From assembly GCA_018398765.1 (NCBI GenBank), contig JAHBMJ010001768.1, positions 164,984 through 185,143 on the forward strand: 20,160 nucleotides of DNA. The letters are read 5' to 3'. The stretch is from Chromera velia (Eukaryota > Sar > Chromeraceae). The position numbers and the translations under genes are program-made. Within the stretch, counting starts at the first letter, position 1, and every line of letters begins with the position of its first letter. Of the stretch, positions 9,136 to 17,818 are shown one piece after another. The notes below the pieces were generated by a model. The model did no database searches. It had not been told where the DNA came from and saw only the letters and a program-made list of their open reading frames with translations.

Positions 9136-11270
9136 ACTCACACACACAATCAGACGGCACAAACACTTTACACGGAGCCCCCAAAGAATCCACCCCACTT
9201 CGGACCCTCACACTCACCCAGATCTGCAGCCTTCAAGCACGCCCTTGTTACTGTCCACACGTGGCTTTGGGCCTCCTGTTGATCCTTTTCCCTTTCCTCA
9301 GCCTTCTGTCCTCTTTCCATCTTTCCCTCCCCCCCCTGAGAGGCTGCTGACACCGCCATGGTGGGGGCAAATCCGGGAGAATTAATCAGAAGCTTCAGGG
9401 CAGAGACGAACTCAAAGTGCTGCACTCAGCTTGAAGGAGGGCAGACACGGAGGGGGAAAGGGAGCAATGTAGAGAGATGCTCTGAGTTTCCGTGTCTTTT
9501 TCACCTCTTCGTCTCCTTCCCTTCCTTGCCTAGCACTTCGGATCTGATCCGAGCCATCCACATGAGGTGTGAACAGTTCAGTCATTTGCTCACAGACACG
9601 CGGTCTCAATCTGAGACCCGCACAAATCCAAACAGCAAATAAAGAGACAGAAATCCGCACAACCGGCCCCCAACTTACCTTCTTCATGTCTGTATTCAAG
9701 ATGAGATCTATGATGGCAGATCGCGCCAGTTGTTGGTCCTCTTTTTCTAGGTGTGCCTGAACATGCAGAAGAGAAGAACAGAGAAGATTGCTCGCTTTCA
9801 GACCGGCAGACCGGCACTCATAACCGATCCCCGAAAACAGAAAGACATTCATTCTTAGAAGCATGTCCTTTGTTTGGATGAGTGCAAACTTGTTTATCTG
9901 TCTGGACACGCTGCTTTCAAGACTCCCATAGACCTTGCTTACACACACACAGAGAGTGAGTGAGCAAGATGGTCAGGCCGATCAATCAATCAATAGATCG
10001 ATGCAAATGGGAGCAAGAGCATGTCGAGTCTCGATCTGCTTATATACGTGTACTCTTCCGTGCGTTCATGCATGCCAAGCACAGATCAATGTTTTGCACG
10101 GTAAAGAAGAAGAAACCCACCAGAAGCTCGCATCCTGGAGTTTTGAGCACGAGGAAGGTCTTTGCGGCATTAAAATTCTCAAGGACGCTCCGGTCATTGT
10201 ACATTAGCGCGACCTCACTTCCGCTGCATGGGGTGAAGCGTACAGAGATCTTAGTGCATCTAAATATGTGACAGAAAAGAAAAGTATCCTCTGAAAGAAA
10301 CATATGCTCTGAAAGAAACATATGCGGTTGCATCTGACAAGGCTTTCAAAAAATGGCACTGCGGTCTCCACTATCAGCTTTTTCACGCTACGCAATTCAA
10401 GTATCTCAGTATCGCATGGAAACGCAGAAAACTCTTGTCTGCCGCGTGTGCTGATTGCCATCGCAAATTTTATTTTCCCTCCGAGAAGAGGAGTGATTAG
10501 TCGTGATCGATGAAAGAAAGCTCGAGTGATCGAGTGCTGTTTTGCCACTGCGACATCGAACATGCGTGACTCAACACGCGCCGGCCCCTTTTTTTTCCTT
10601 TTCGTCCTCAGATGAGCAGATCGTCCCCTCCCACCTGACTGATCCTTTTCGCCACCCCCGCCGCCCCTGTTTCCAAAAACGAACCACGCCCCACAACCAA
10701 GCATCCATCCATCCATCCATCCACCCACCCACCCACCCCCACCCACCTGTTCACAAGGAACTGGTCGTTCACCGCAGGGTGCCCTAGGTCGTGGCACAGG
10801 GCTGCGATGACCACGGACACATTCTGGATTCCACTCAACAGCCTCCGGGCCCCGGAATGCTCTGTCAGCCAGACGGACATCAGGGCAACCTGCAGTGTGT
10901 GCGTTCAAGGGACGGACGATCGAATCTCTCTCAGTCGGAGTAGACATTGTGTCAAAAAAAGATGCAGGTGAACGGGAAAGAAAATGACACCAACATCTGT
11001 CAATGCCACAAGAAAATAAATTAGGCGTCAATCACAGCATGGAAAGAGAGAACGCAAAGAGGAGAGAGAGACGTCGCGCAGTACAGAAGGGAAGGGCATC
11101 GAAAGAAGTATGTGAACAAGCGAAGGAGAAGGAAAGAGAAAGGTTTCTATCACGAGAGATAGAGGTGGAGTGGCAGACACAGTCTCATCGTCATGTGCAC
11201 TCACCTCTGCTCCGTGCACAGCGTTGTGGTACTTTGGCTCCTTCAGATAATTGGCTTCTACCTGTAAAAG

Positions 11271-11315
<45 letters not shown>

Positions 11316-11583
11316 ATGCACACGTACTTACACATACACATACACACACACATACACATACACAGACACACACACATACACATACACATACACAGACAGA
11401 CAGACAGACAGATAAAGAGACTATGTGTTTCTTCTTCTCCCTCCTTTTCCTCATGAACACAACAGACAGACAGGCAGGCAGGCAGACAGATAGGCAGGCA
11501 GGCAGACAGACAGACAGACAGGCAGAGAGACTATGTGTTTCTTCTTCTCCCTCCTTTTCCTCATGAACACAACAGACAGACAG

Positions 11584-11622
<39 letters not shown>

Positions 11623-11755
11623 GGCAGAGAGACTATGTGTTTCTTCTTCTCCCTCCTTTTCCTCATGAACACAACAGACAGACAGACGTACAGACAGACA
11701 GACAGACAGACAGACTATGTGTTTCTTCTTTTCCCTCCTTTTCCTCATGAACACA

Positions 11756-11786
<31 letters not shown>

Positions 11787-13445
11787 GGCAGACAGACAGG
11801 CAGACAGACAGACAGACAGACGGCATGATGAGGGAGGAGACCGACCAAGCAGAGGAACTTGAGGGCTTCAGAGAGGTCGGAGACGCCGAGGACGTCGGTG
11901 AGGTAGGGCTGAAGCAAGTGCAGCCTTAGAATCGGCAGACTGTTCTTCACTCGGAGCAACGAATCCATGCCGCAAGACATCTTTCTGGGTGCAAACGGTT
12001 GGCTCGTCGTGCTCTCCTTCTCCTCCAGCTCTCTGACGTCCAAGTTCCACTCTCTGGCGGGGACCTCAGACGCCGCCTGAGGGTGAATCTGATTTGTTCT
12101 CCCAGTTTCCTCTCGAGTCGACGTCCGCGGCTTTGCTAGCGTCAGAGGGAGGATTTGTTCAAACGGATGGAGCAGATTGTGGACTTCCCTGCTGACCCGC
12201 TCAGTCGTTGACATGTTGAGCACATCAGCGGGGGGGGGGGCTTCCGCGTTGCCTTGGAAGAAGACTGAAGACCTTCGATGTCTCGCGACGTTCAGTCCGT
12301 CCTGAATTCTGCCTCGCATAAAATTCTCCTGGAAGAACTTCACCATCTGCTGCTGACATTGGGGACAGGGCTTCCATAGCTGCAGGAGAGAGAGGCGCCT
12401 GCTGCTGTGCGTTGGTAGGAGACAGAAAGGACCCACTGCCGGACCGAATGGCCCCGATGCCGCTGTCGAGATCCGGTAACCCGAATGGATTTGCATACCG
12501 GATCATCTGCAGGACCAACCAGGTGAAGAGTAGCGACAGAAATGAACTGTGCATTTGGTGATGCAGTATTTCATTCGGCAGGCATTTGTGGGGTTGAATG
12601 TGTTCAGGTGATTTTTTTCAAAGAACACGCGGCACTCCACATGCACTTTGGGTCGGACCGCCCGACACGCCTGCTTGCTTCTGTGCTTGTCTATTCGTCG
12701 GTTTTTCTGCTTTCATACTGTCTGTGTGCCGGTGTGTTTGCATGTGTGCAGGGCTGTTCACGTCTAGGGAGGGTCCAACGCCTTCCTCCTTGCCTGCCAA
12801 TTCTTCCCTCCATGCACGCAGACAGCAACTTGAACCGACCTGTTGAACGTCTACCTGCATCAGACTCTCGGCATGCGAAGCGAGGGCTGCTGTCTCTGTG
12901 AGCTCCTTGATGGTCCTTCGGGTCGTCTCTGCCATGCGCTTGGACGTCGTGCAGTCGCCCCCCCATGCCTGCATGCATCGATTGTTGTTTGTGTCTCCAT
13001 TCACTCATGGCCAGATGTAAAGAATTGCAGTAGTGGACGTATTAAGAGGAGGATTGCTTGTGCTTGTAGAGAGAGAGAGCCAGGCATGTGCCAAAGAATT
13101 GACTCAGACACGCCTCCACGCCGCCATACATACCCGCCCACCCGAAAGTCAAGTAAGTGATTCAGTCAATCACTCACTCATTCACCCATTGCCCCCTCTC
13201 TTTGACTGACTGACATGGTGTCTGAGCACATTCTCCTGCCACCGGAGGTCTTCGATTGCTCCTGCGACAAGCTCAACCAGCCTCTCCGCAGAGGAGAAGC
13301 CTGCCTGCTGCCCTGTTTTTTTCACTCTGATCAACTCGTCTCGCTCCTCCATCAGGTGGGCAATCTTCATCTTTTGGTAGCGGGCTCGGAAGAGCATCAC
13401 TCGACACGCGTGCTGCATGGAGGACATACCGACAAACAGACAGAG

Positions 13446-13476
<31 letters not shown>

Positions 13477-13477
13477 C

Positions 13478-13508
<31 letters not shown>

Positions 13509-13580
13509 CAGAAAGAATGAAAGAAAGAATGAAAGAATGAAAGAATGAAAGAATGAAAGAGAGAAAGAAAGAAACAAACA

Positions 13581-13615
<35 letters not shown>

Positions 13616-15127
13616 GAGAGAAAGAAAGAAGGAGAGAAAAGAAGAAAAAAAGAGACACATGGGAACGGAACTCATTGGAATTATCTGAGCGGCACCGGAG
13701 TAAGAGACTTTGCATGTATGTTCATACAGACCGTGCAGGACCCCCCGACATGCATACTAGTAGTAGCCTGCCCCCCTCCCACTGACCGGCTCGCCCCAAT
13801 TGAATCTGACTCAGAAGCTTCGTGGGTGAGTCACGAAGCATTGGACACGCCACCAGAAAAGAAAGGCGGGCCAGCGGACAGATAAAAAGAAAGCTGTGCA
13901 GACAATGAAAGAAAATCAATTCTCCGAAGAGGCGAAGAGGTTGCCCATCGATACATCGGCCCACCCACCGATGAACCGGAGAGGTAGACAGGGAAAATTG
14001 AATCAAGAGAATGAAGCGCGTGCATTTATTTTCTGTCTACTGTATGAAAATATCAAAAGAATTCTGTATGAAAAAAAATGCAGGTAGGCAGTGAAGATAG
14101 GATGAAGAGAACGAAGCGCGGACGTCCTTTCTGGTCCTCCACCAGAACACATGGATTCAATAAGAGAAAAAGAAACAAAAGAAAAGAAGAGACCTACGCA
14201 CAGACCTCCTCTCTGGCGAGCCCAAAACCGATCGCGACGAGAACAATGGCGACTGCCATTATGCCCGAGGAGGCATCCAGCACTATCTCTGGGTTCGATC
14301 TGTTCACGACCGAAATGATGACGCACGCAACAGCTAAGATGGCACACACGCCTCCAATGACGAATATCAGGACAGGGCGCCGAAGAGGAAGCGCTATCAG
14401 AAACAGGCCGACAAACATGATATTCAAAGCGATCAAAATCGCCAAAATCATATACCCCTCATCAGCACTTGTTGGCCGGACGATGTCATCACTCAACAGC
14501 GTTACCGAAAACACCCACAACAGTATACCCGCTGCCACTACTTTTTCGAAGGACGCAGGGGAAAACGGATACCACAGTGCGACGCTGCCAAGTATGAGGT
14601 ACGATAAGAATGTGCCAACTCTCTGCGCAAGGTCGATGCCTTCATCGCCGCCCACCCAGCCGTTCCCCGTGCCGGCAGCAAGGTCAACGATAGATATCAA
14701 AACAAAGACCAGAGTCGCGCAGAGGAGCCAGACCCTTTTCTTCCCCTGGTGACTTCGGATAAAGTCGGTTTCTGTGTCCGGGTCCAGAAAGTACCTGCAT
14801 GCATGTATGCATGCATGCATGCATGCATGCATGTGTCAAGCAATCAGTCAATCCATAGAGATACGTGATGGAATTCAGCCAATCAAGCAGGAGTGCACTC
14901 AAAGCAAAAGAACCAATCAGGGCATGCGACGGTGAATGCTCTTATAATGTCAATCTTTATGTAGGAAGTGCAAAAACCGACCCAGAATACTTGTGAGTGG
15001 GGACTTGCTCGTTTCGACTGTCAAAGTCCGACGCGCTCTGTGTGTCCCGTCCTTTGCCCTTCCTATCGGCACACACACCGCCTGCAAGTCCGCCCATTGT
15101 GTCCTGCCAGCTATATGCCCTGACCAT
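7598..15127 (-). CDS. Membrane-anchored 3',5'-cyclic nucleotide phosphodiesterase
   Basis: Exons in gene order: 15127-14991, 14794-14206, 13412-13215, 12968-12855, 12506-11846, 11261-11205, 10889-10747, 10223-10121, 9756-9679, 9419-9218, 8984-8793 (or 8801), about 8529-8440, and about 8229-7598. Phases agree through exon 11 except for one extra base in exon 5. The product, about 1,050 residues, has a short leader, six membrane helices, a linker, a class I PDE domain and a disordered tail. Catalytic signatures in order are YHNAVH, HDLGHPAVNDQF, SVLENF, LILNTDM, HFEFVS, KAADLGH, FFDQGDRE, SQVGF and a terminal NxxxW helix. The metal-binding His/Asp set and the invariant purine-gripping Gln are present, so cAMP and/or cGMP hydrolysis at a membrane is expected; specificity is not readable. 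First-exon start is uncertain: an AG acceptor (CAGTGCAG) directly precedes AAG-ATG. Exon 12 borders are unresolved. Confidence 0.88.
9048..9150. repeat. (CA)n microsatellite in phosphodiesterase intron 10
   Basis: A CA run interrupted by CG and CT units fills roughly half of the intron between exons 10 and 11. It produces Cys/Val and His/Thr pseudo-proteins in all frames. Confidence 0.9.
10289..10324. repeat. Perfect 18-bp tandem duplication
   Basis: CTCTGAAAGAAACATATG occurs twice back to back (10289-10306 and 10307-10324) in intron 7 of the phosphodiesterase, about 65 bp upstream of the exon 8 acceptor. The identity suggests a recent duplication. Confidence 0.9.
10704..10746. repeat. (CATC)n/(CACC)n run abutting a splice donor
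   Basis: Five CATC units grade into CACC units and end exactly at the donor of phosphodiesterase exon 7. Read on the minus strand the intron begins GTGGGTGGGGGTGGGTGGGTGG, so the donor hexamer GTGGGT is the first repeat unit. The G-rich strand of the intron could also form a quadruplex. Confidence 0.85.
11272..11823. repeat. Compound minisatellite: four ~50-bp units separated by (CAGA)n
   Basis: After a (CA)n stretch (11272-11400), a conserved unit starts at 11420, 11530, 11632 and 11714. Each reads ACTATGTGTTTCTTCTTC, then CCTCCTTTTCCTCATGAACACAACAGACAG. The units are nearly identical (the last has one C-to-T change) and are separated by CAGA/CAGG runs of different length, giving steps of 110, 102 and 82 bp. 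The whole array lies in phosphodiesterase intron 5 (11845-11262). Confidence 0.92.
12230..12240 (-). other. C11 homopolymer with +1 frameshift in phosphodiesterase exon 5
   Basis: Exon 5 (12506-11846) is 661 nt, one more than a multiple of three, although both neighbours demand phase 0. The upstream frame (MIRYANPFGLPDLDSGIG...) reads Pro codons into the C run and hits TGA just after it. The downstream frame (ADVLNMSTTERVSREV... to SEALKFLCL) is open and joins in phase to the YHN exon. Ten C would restore one frame. I read this as an assembly homopolymer error or, less likely, a genuine allele. Confidence 0.75.
12855..13412 (-). other. Phosphodiesterase exons 3-4: helical linker
   Basis: Exon 3 (13412-13215, 66 codons) and exon 4 (12968-12855, 38 codons) both start and end in phase 0. 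Exon 3 is amphipathic and charged (ARYQKMKIAHLMEERDELIR, then ERLVELVAGAIEDLRWQ), as expected for the coiled helical linker between membrane region and catalytic domain. Exon 4 continues with Thr/Arg/Glu-rich helix. Its donor may be GTAGAC after 12855 or GTCGGT after 12840, giving five more residues; both keep the frame. Confidence 0.7.
13438..13652. repeat. (GAAA)n microsatellite in phosphodiesterase intron 2
   Basis: GAAA units with occasional GACA and GAAT variants run for over 200 bp, starting about 25 bp upstream (in gene sense) of the exon 3 acceptor. On the minus strand this is a TTTC polypyrimidine tract next to the acceptor. Confidence 0.9.
14206..14794 (-). other. Phosphodiesterase exon 2: six-helix membrane region
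   Basis: One exon of 589 nt encodes YFLDPDTETDFIRSH, a basic cap (GKKR), then six hydrophobic helices with short loops, ending in a helix before AREE. The F-x-D-x-x-x-E-x-x-F word just before the first helix is reminiscent of the start of membrane-bound alveolate phosphodiesterases. Charged residues between helices are few. Donor GTCTGT (from 14205) keeps phase 0 into exon 3; an alternative donor GTGCGT at 14201 would break the phase. Confidence 0.8.
14795..14833. repeat. (GCAT)n run containing the phosphodiesterase intron 1 acceptor
   Basis: The sequence TGCATGCATG... forms an almost perfect tetranucleotide run. Its last unit on the minus strand, GCATGCAG, is the 3' splice site of intron 1 (exon 2 starts at 14794). 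The run therefore replaces the usual polypyrimidine tract. Confidence 0.85.
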
Positions 15128-15130
15128 CTT

Positions 15131-15900
15131 CTGCACTGAAGACAGTCCTGTCTTCAATCAATGCATAGGGATGACGCCGTCCCACCAATCGCGGGGGTGA
15201 CGGCAAGAGACGTACACAAGTTGTGTATTTAATAATTTGGAAAAAGCTGCTTTCCTGGAACAACTTTGGCTTTTACAGCTGGGCTAGACATGACACACCC
15301 TACAAAACAAGTGACGCAACGAAGTCAATTCCGTGTATTGGATCTTCATAGTGAGATCTACTTGAAACATGCATGAATACACGAGACGTACCAGCTGGTA
15401 CACAAGAGTGGGCGCGCATCGCGCGCCGAAGAATTTCGGACAACGTAGTACGCGGACGAACCGAGTATAGAAGCGTACACAAACTTTGTGTTTTGTCAAT
15501 TCTGGCGATTCGGCTATATAATTCTCGATCATGCATATGTGCAGAGCTGCAGAGAAAGCTTTGTCCCAGATGCCAAGTTTTTATAAAAGTGGGGACAACG
15601 CGGTCCGGAGAAAACTGGACTGTACTATAGTAGGACTCGGACGTACTGTTGCCTTTATGACACGAGAGTAGGGCCTCAGTGGGTGCGTATTGCACGTCAT
15701 TGAAGACATTTCGGATTCGTTACTGGATACGAACTATATATAGGCGGAAGTACACAAACTTTGTGTTTTGTGACGGTGCTAGTCCCAAAAGACAAAATTT
15801 ACATGACACAAGTAGAACCAAACCGGTTCAGAGAAAACTAGACTATAGAGGTCCTATTAGAGGAGTAACATATGATGATGATCGATGACGATGTTGTTCT
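15131..15900 (-). promoter_or_regulatory. Upstream region of the phosphodiesterase with repeated palindromes
   Basis: Three palindromes of the form ACACAA(A)-centre-(T)TTGTGT lie at 15213-15227, 15477-15491 and 15752-15766. Relative to the ATG at 15127 they are about 85, 350 and 625 bp upstream. On the minus strand the farthest copy is followed within about 15 nt by CTATATATAG (15734-15743), a good TATA candidate. The two distal copies sit inside a diverged tandem duplication. This could be a real promoter with an operator-like site or a repeat element inserted there; the sequence alone does not decide. Confidence 0.4.
15368..15870. repeat. Diverged tandem duplication, period about 275 bp
   Basis: The two halves share, in the same order, ACACGAGA, GAAGA(C)ATTTCGGA, CGAAC or CGAACC, GTACACAAACTTTGTGTTTTGT (at 15475 and 15750), and CGGTYCRGAGAAAACT(G/A)GACT. 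The intervening sequence is much diverged, so the duplication is old but the palindromic block is unchanged over 21 bp. Confidence 0.7.
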
Positions 15901-16430
15901 GTACTCTTCCGACGCGATCGGCCAGATAGAGACAGAATCTAACCCAGATGACGCTAGGAGCCTAGAAGACTAGTCGTATCGGCATATGCACATGAAGTAA
16001 CGTATCGGTTAAGCTCTTTCTGAGCGTTCAGTACTGGCTGTACTGTATCGGTATTCCACGTATCGGTTTACACAGCTAAGGTCTGAAGGTTCAGTACTGG
16101 TCGTCTGGTCTGGAGTCGCCGAATCTTGAAGGATGCTCAGAAGCTTCAATTTGATTGGATGCTCGATTCAAGATCCAAAAATTCTCCTCAATCCAGTGCC
16201 TCGATCGATCGAACTGGCGGCATGATTTTATTGATTTCCTTCGATTCGATCTGATTTTATGATTTAGCTAATTTGTCATACATTCGTAAGCCGTGACTTA
16301 TACGTTACGCATACATTATGCGTAATATGAAAATTACGCGTTAGTCTTGCCTTACGAGTGGTCCCCGAAAATGTATGTCGGCGTGGCCCTGAAAAGCATA
16401 ATATTTAATATCTTCAGGTCTTAATATGAT
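15901..16430. other. Spacer with no gene; nested inverted repeats at 16283-16357
   Basis: I see no coding frame. A perfect hairpin TTACGCATA-CAT-TATGCGTAA occupies 16305-16325. It lies inside a wider inverted repeat, TCGTAAG (about 16284) with CTTACGA (about 16351). GTATCGG words recur at about 15977, 16003, 16046 and 16059. This looks like decayed repeat sequence. Confidence 0.5.
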
Positions 16431-16433
16431 GAG

Positions 16434-16513
16434 AAAAAAAAAGCGTTGCGAGACTTGAACCGATGACCATCAGAGTATTAGGCAAACAACCTTAACGATT
16501 AGGCTATCTAGAC
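16434..16513 (-). ncRNA. tRNA-derived Pol III-type element (tRNA pseudogene or SINE head)
   Basis: On the minus strand an A box (TAGCCTAATCG, matching TRGCNNARYNG) is followed about 32 nt later by a B box (GGTTCAAGTCT), then CGCAACGC and a run of nine T (16442-16434), a Pol III terminator. The D stem GCCT/AGGT can form. The anticodon loop CTAATAC would give anticodon AAT (Ile). However, the anticodon stem, T stem and acceptor ends do not pair properly, so this is not a working tRNA. It could be a decayed tRNA copy or the 5' head of a SINE. Confidence 0.5.
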
Positions 16514-16559
16514 GTGCGCCGTGCGTAACTAGGCACGCAATATCTTTCTCTTACAATAT

Positions 16560-17280
16560 TTTGAAATTATTATTTTTCTTTCTAAATTTTTGTATGATTA
16601 ATTGTGTCCTTATAACTTCATTTATTTTCAAATAGTTTAGGATAACAATTCGTTTGATTTTTGATATTGTTAAATTATAATGGGTGCATATGAATAAATA
16701 ATAAGATTCATACTACTAATGATAGGAAGTTAGGATGACGAGAAAGTTTAACAGAACAATTAATGTAGGGCTCTAGCCAATTAAAGTAAATCTAGGTAAA
16801 TCTTGGGCTAGGTCCCAGGTCTAGAAAAATATTAGGATGACCCCTCCAATATCAGTCAATATGAGAACTATAAACGTAAACATCATATCTCATCCCACGC
16901 AGTGTCGCTATAATTGTCGCTACTTTCAATTTGAATCGATCATCCCCCCTTCCCCACTATTATTGCACAACTTTTATTTAGTTTACTTCAAAAAATAATT
17001 GTTTAATTAAAACATTTTTTCTTCTTAATGTTACTTATACTAATGCAACATAGTTACATAGAGGGCTCTAAACAGTGCTGAAACACGCAAGTATTGCCAA
17101 GTAAACACGACCTTATATAGGGCAGGCAGAAAAGTTTCTGAATCTATATAAGTTCGTTATTATTCCGTCAAAGTTATCGCTTTATATCGCTTAGCTTAAT
17201 TCAGTCTGCCAACCCTTTCTGCAACAACACGTACGCGTCTATTGTTGATTTCGGCGCCGCACGCACACACGTCACACTAC
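16560..17280. other. AT-rich spacer
   Basis: Strongly AT-rich without a coding frame to about 17140. A TATA-like TCTATATAAG occurs at about 17143-17152. The stretch resembles the AT-rich spacers at 2520-2830 and 6960-7200. Confidence 0.5.
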
Positions 17281-17480
17281 CCCTAGGGTATGTATGTGAG
17301 AGCCTCACTGAGAGGGAGGATGCAGCTGGCGCACCAGCGAGCCGCCAGCGCCTGCATCAGCTATGGGAAGTTCAACAAGCGGAAGCCTTGAAGAGATGGG
17401 AAAGTAGTATTGAGGATCCAGGAAGGAGTGGGAACAGGCAACGCGCTGGTGCTGTTTCGAGGGTGAGAGAGGGTAGCTGA
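17142..17480 (+). pseudogene. Open-frame remnant, possibly transposon-derived
   Basis: A frame without ATG stays open from 17142 to TGA at 17478-17480. Its second half has coding-like composition: ESLTEREDAAGAPASRQRL, then HQLWEVQQAEALKRWESS. No acceptor or start codon supports a host gene, and it ends just before a minisatellite. The preceding TATA-like box and AT-rich leader would suit an LTR-element leader running into a gag-like start, but I recognise no family. Confidence 0.25.
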
Positions 17481-17492
17481 CCTGACGGAGGT

Positions 17493-17684
17493 CATGTGGA
17501 GGTGCATGGCGAGCAGAGAGATCAAGCAGAGTTGCATGTCATGTGGAGGTGCATGGCGAGTAGAGAGATCAAGCAGAGTTGCATGTCATGTGGAGGTGCA
17601 TGGCGAGTAGAGAGATCAAGCAGAGTTGCATATCATGTGGAGGTGCATGGCGAGTACAGAGATCAAGCAGGCAGAATTGCAATG
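17493..17684. repeat. 47-bp minisatellite, about four copies
   Basis: Units start at 17493, 17540, 17587 and 17634 with CATGTGGAGGTGCATGGCGA, followed by a GAGATCAAGCAG block. The first three differ at only a few bases. The fourth has a small insertion (GCAGGCAGAATTG). The period is not a multiple of three, so the open frame across it shifts reading from copy to copy and is not a protein repeat. Confidence 0.92.
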
Positions 17685-17818
17685 TAAGCGGTCGAGAGAA
17701 TCGGATGCAGTGAGATGGACTTCAGGCAAGCGGTGCTAAGAACGAAATTCAAAAATGCCCCCCCCTCCCCTCCCGTGCCTTTCGTCTCACAGGCCCCTTC
17801 CTCTCTTCAAGCAGCTGA

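Larger units (their letters stand above)
8793..11261 (-). other. Phosphodiesterase catalytic core, exons 6-11
   Basis: Exon 6 (19 codons) carries YHNAVH. Exon 7 carries HDLGHP. Exon 8 carries MYNDRSVLENFNAAKTF. Exon 9 carries the helix ending LILNTDM. Exon 10 carries HFEFVS, a 40-residue charged insert rich in Glu, Lys and Gln, and KAADL. Exon 11 completes GH and carries FFDQGDREKSLGLPVSP and SQVGF. Phases across the five junctions are 0, 2, 0, 0 and 1, all matching. Donors are GTGAGT, GTGGGT, GTGGGT, GTAAGT and GTGAGT. Confidence 0.85.

Noticed and set aside
9596-9617. GGTCTCA-ATC-TGAGACC inverted repeat
   Set aside because: A 7-bp stem in an intron is within chance expectation; I see no second copy.
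11191-11826. 211-codon frame of Cys/Leu/Ser/Val repeats in a CAGA array
   Set aside because: It is a translation of the intron 5 compound repeat. The array is not a CRISPR either: the spacers are simple CAGA runs, not unique sequence, and the genome is eukaryotic.
13182-13715. Long Phe/Leu/Ser frame upstream of phosphodiesterase exon 3
   Set aside because: Only the part up to 13412 is exon. The Phe/Leu/Ser part is the GAAA microsatellite read on the other strand.
14201-14204. Alternative donor GTGCGT for phosphodiesterase exon 2
   Set aside because: It is a better hexamer than GTCTGT, but it gives phase 1 and would break the frame into exon 3.
14078-14752. 224-codon plus-strand frame
   Set aside because: It is the antisense shadow of the six-helix exon of the phosphodiesterase on the minus strand.
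16434-16513. Functional isoleucine tRNA
   Set aside because: A and B boxes are fine, but the acceptor, anticodon and T stems fail to pair.
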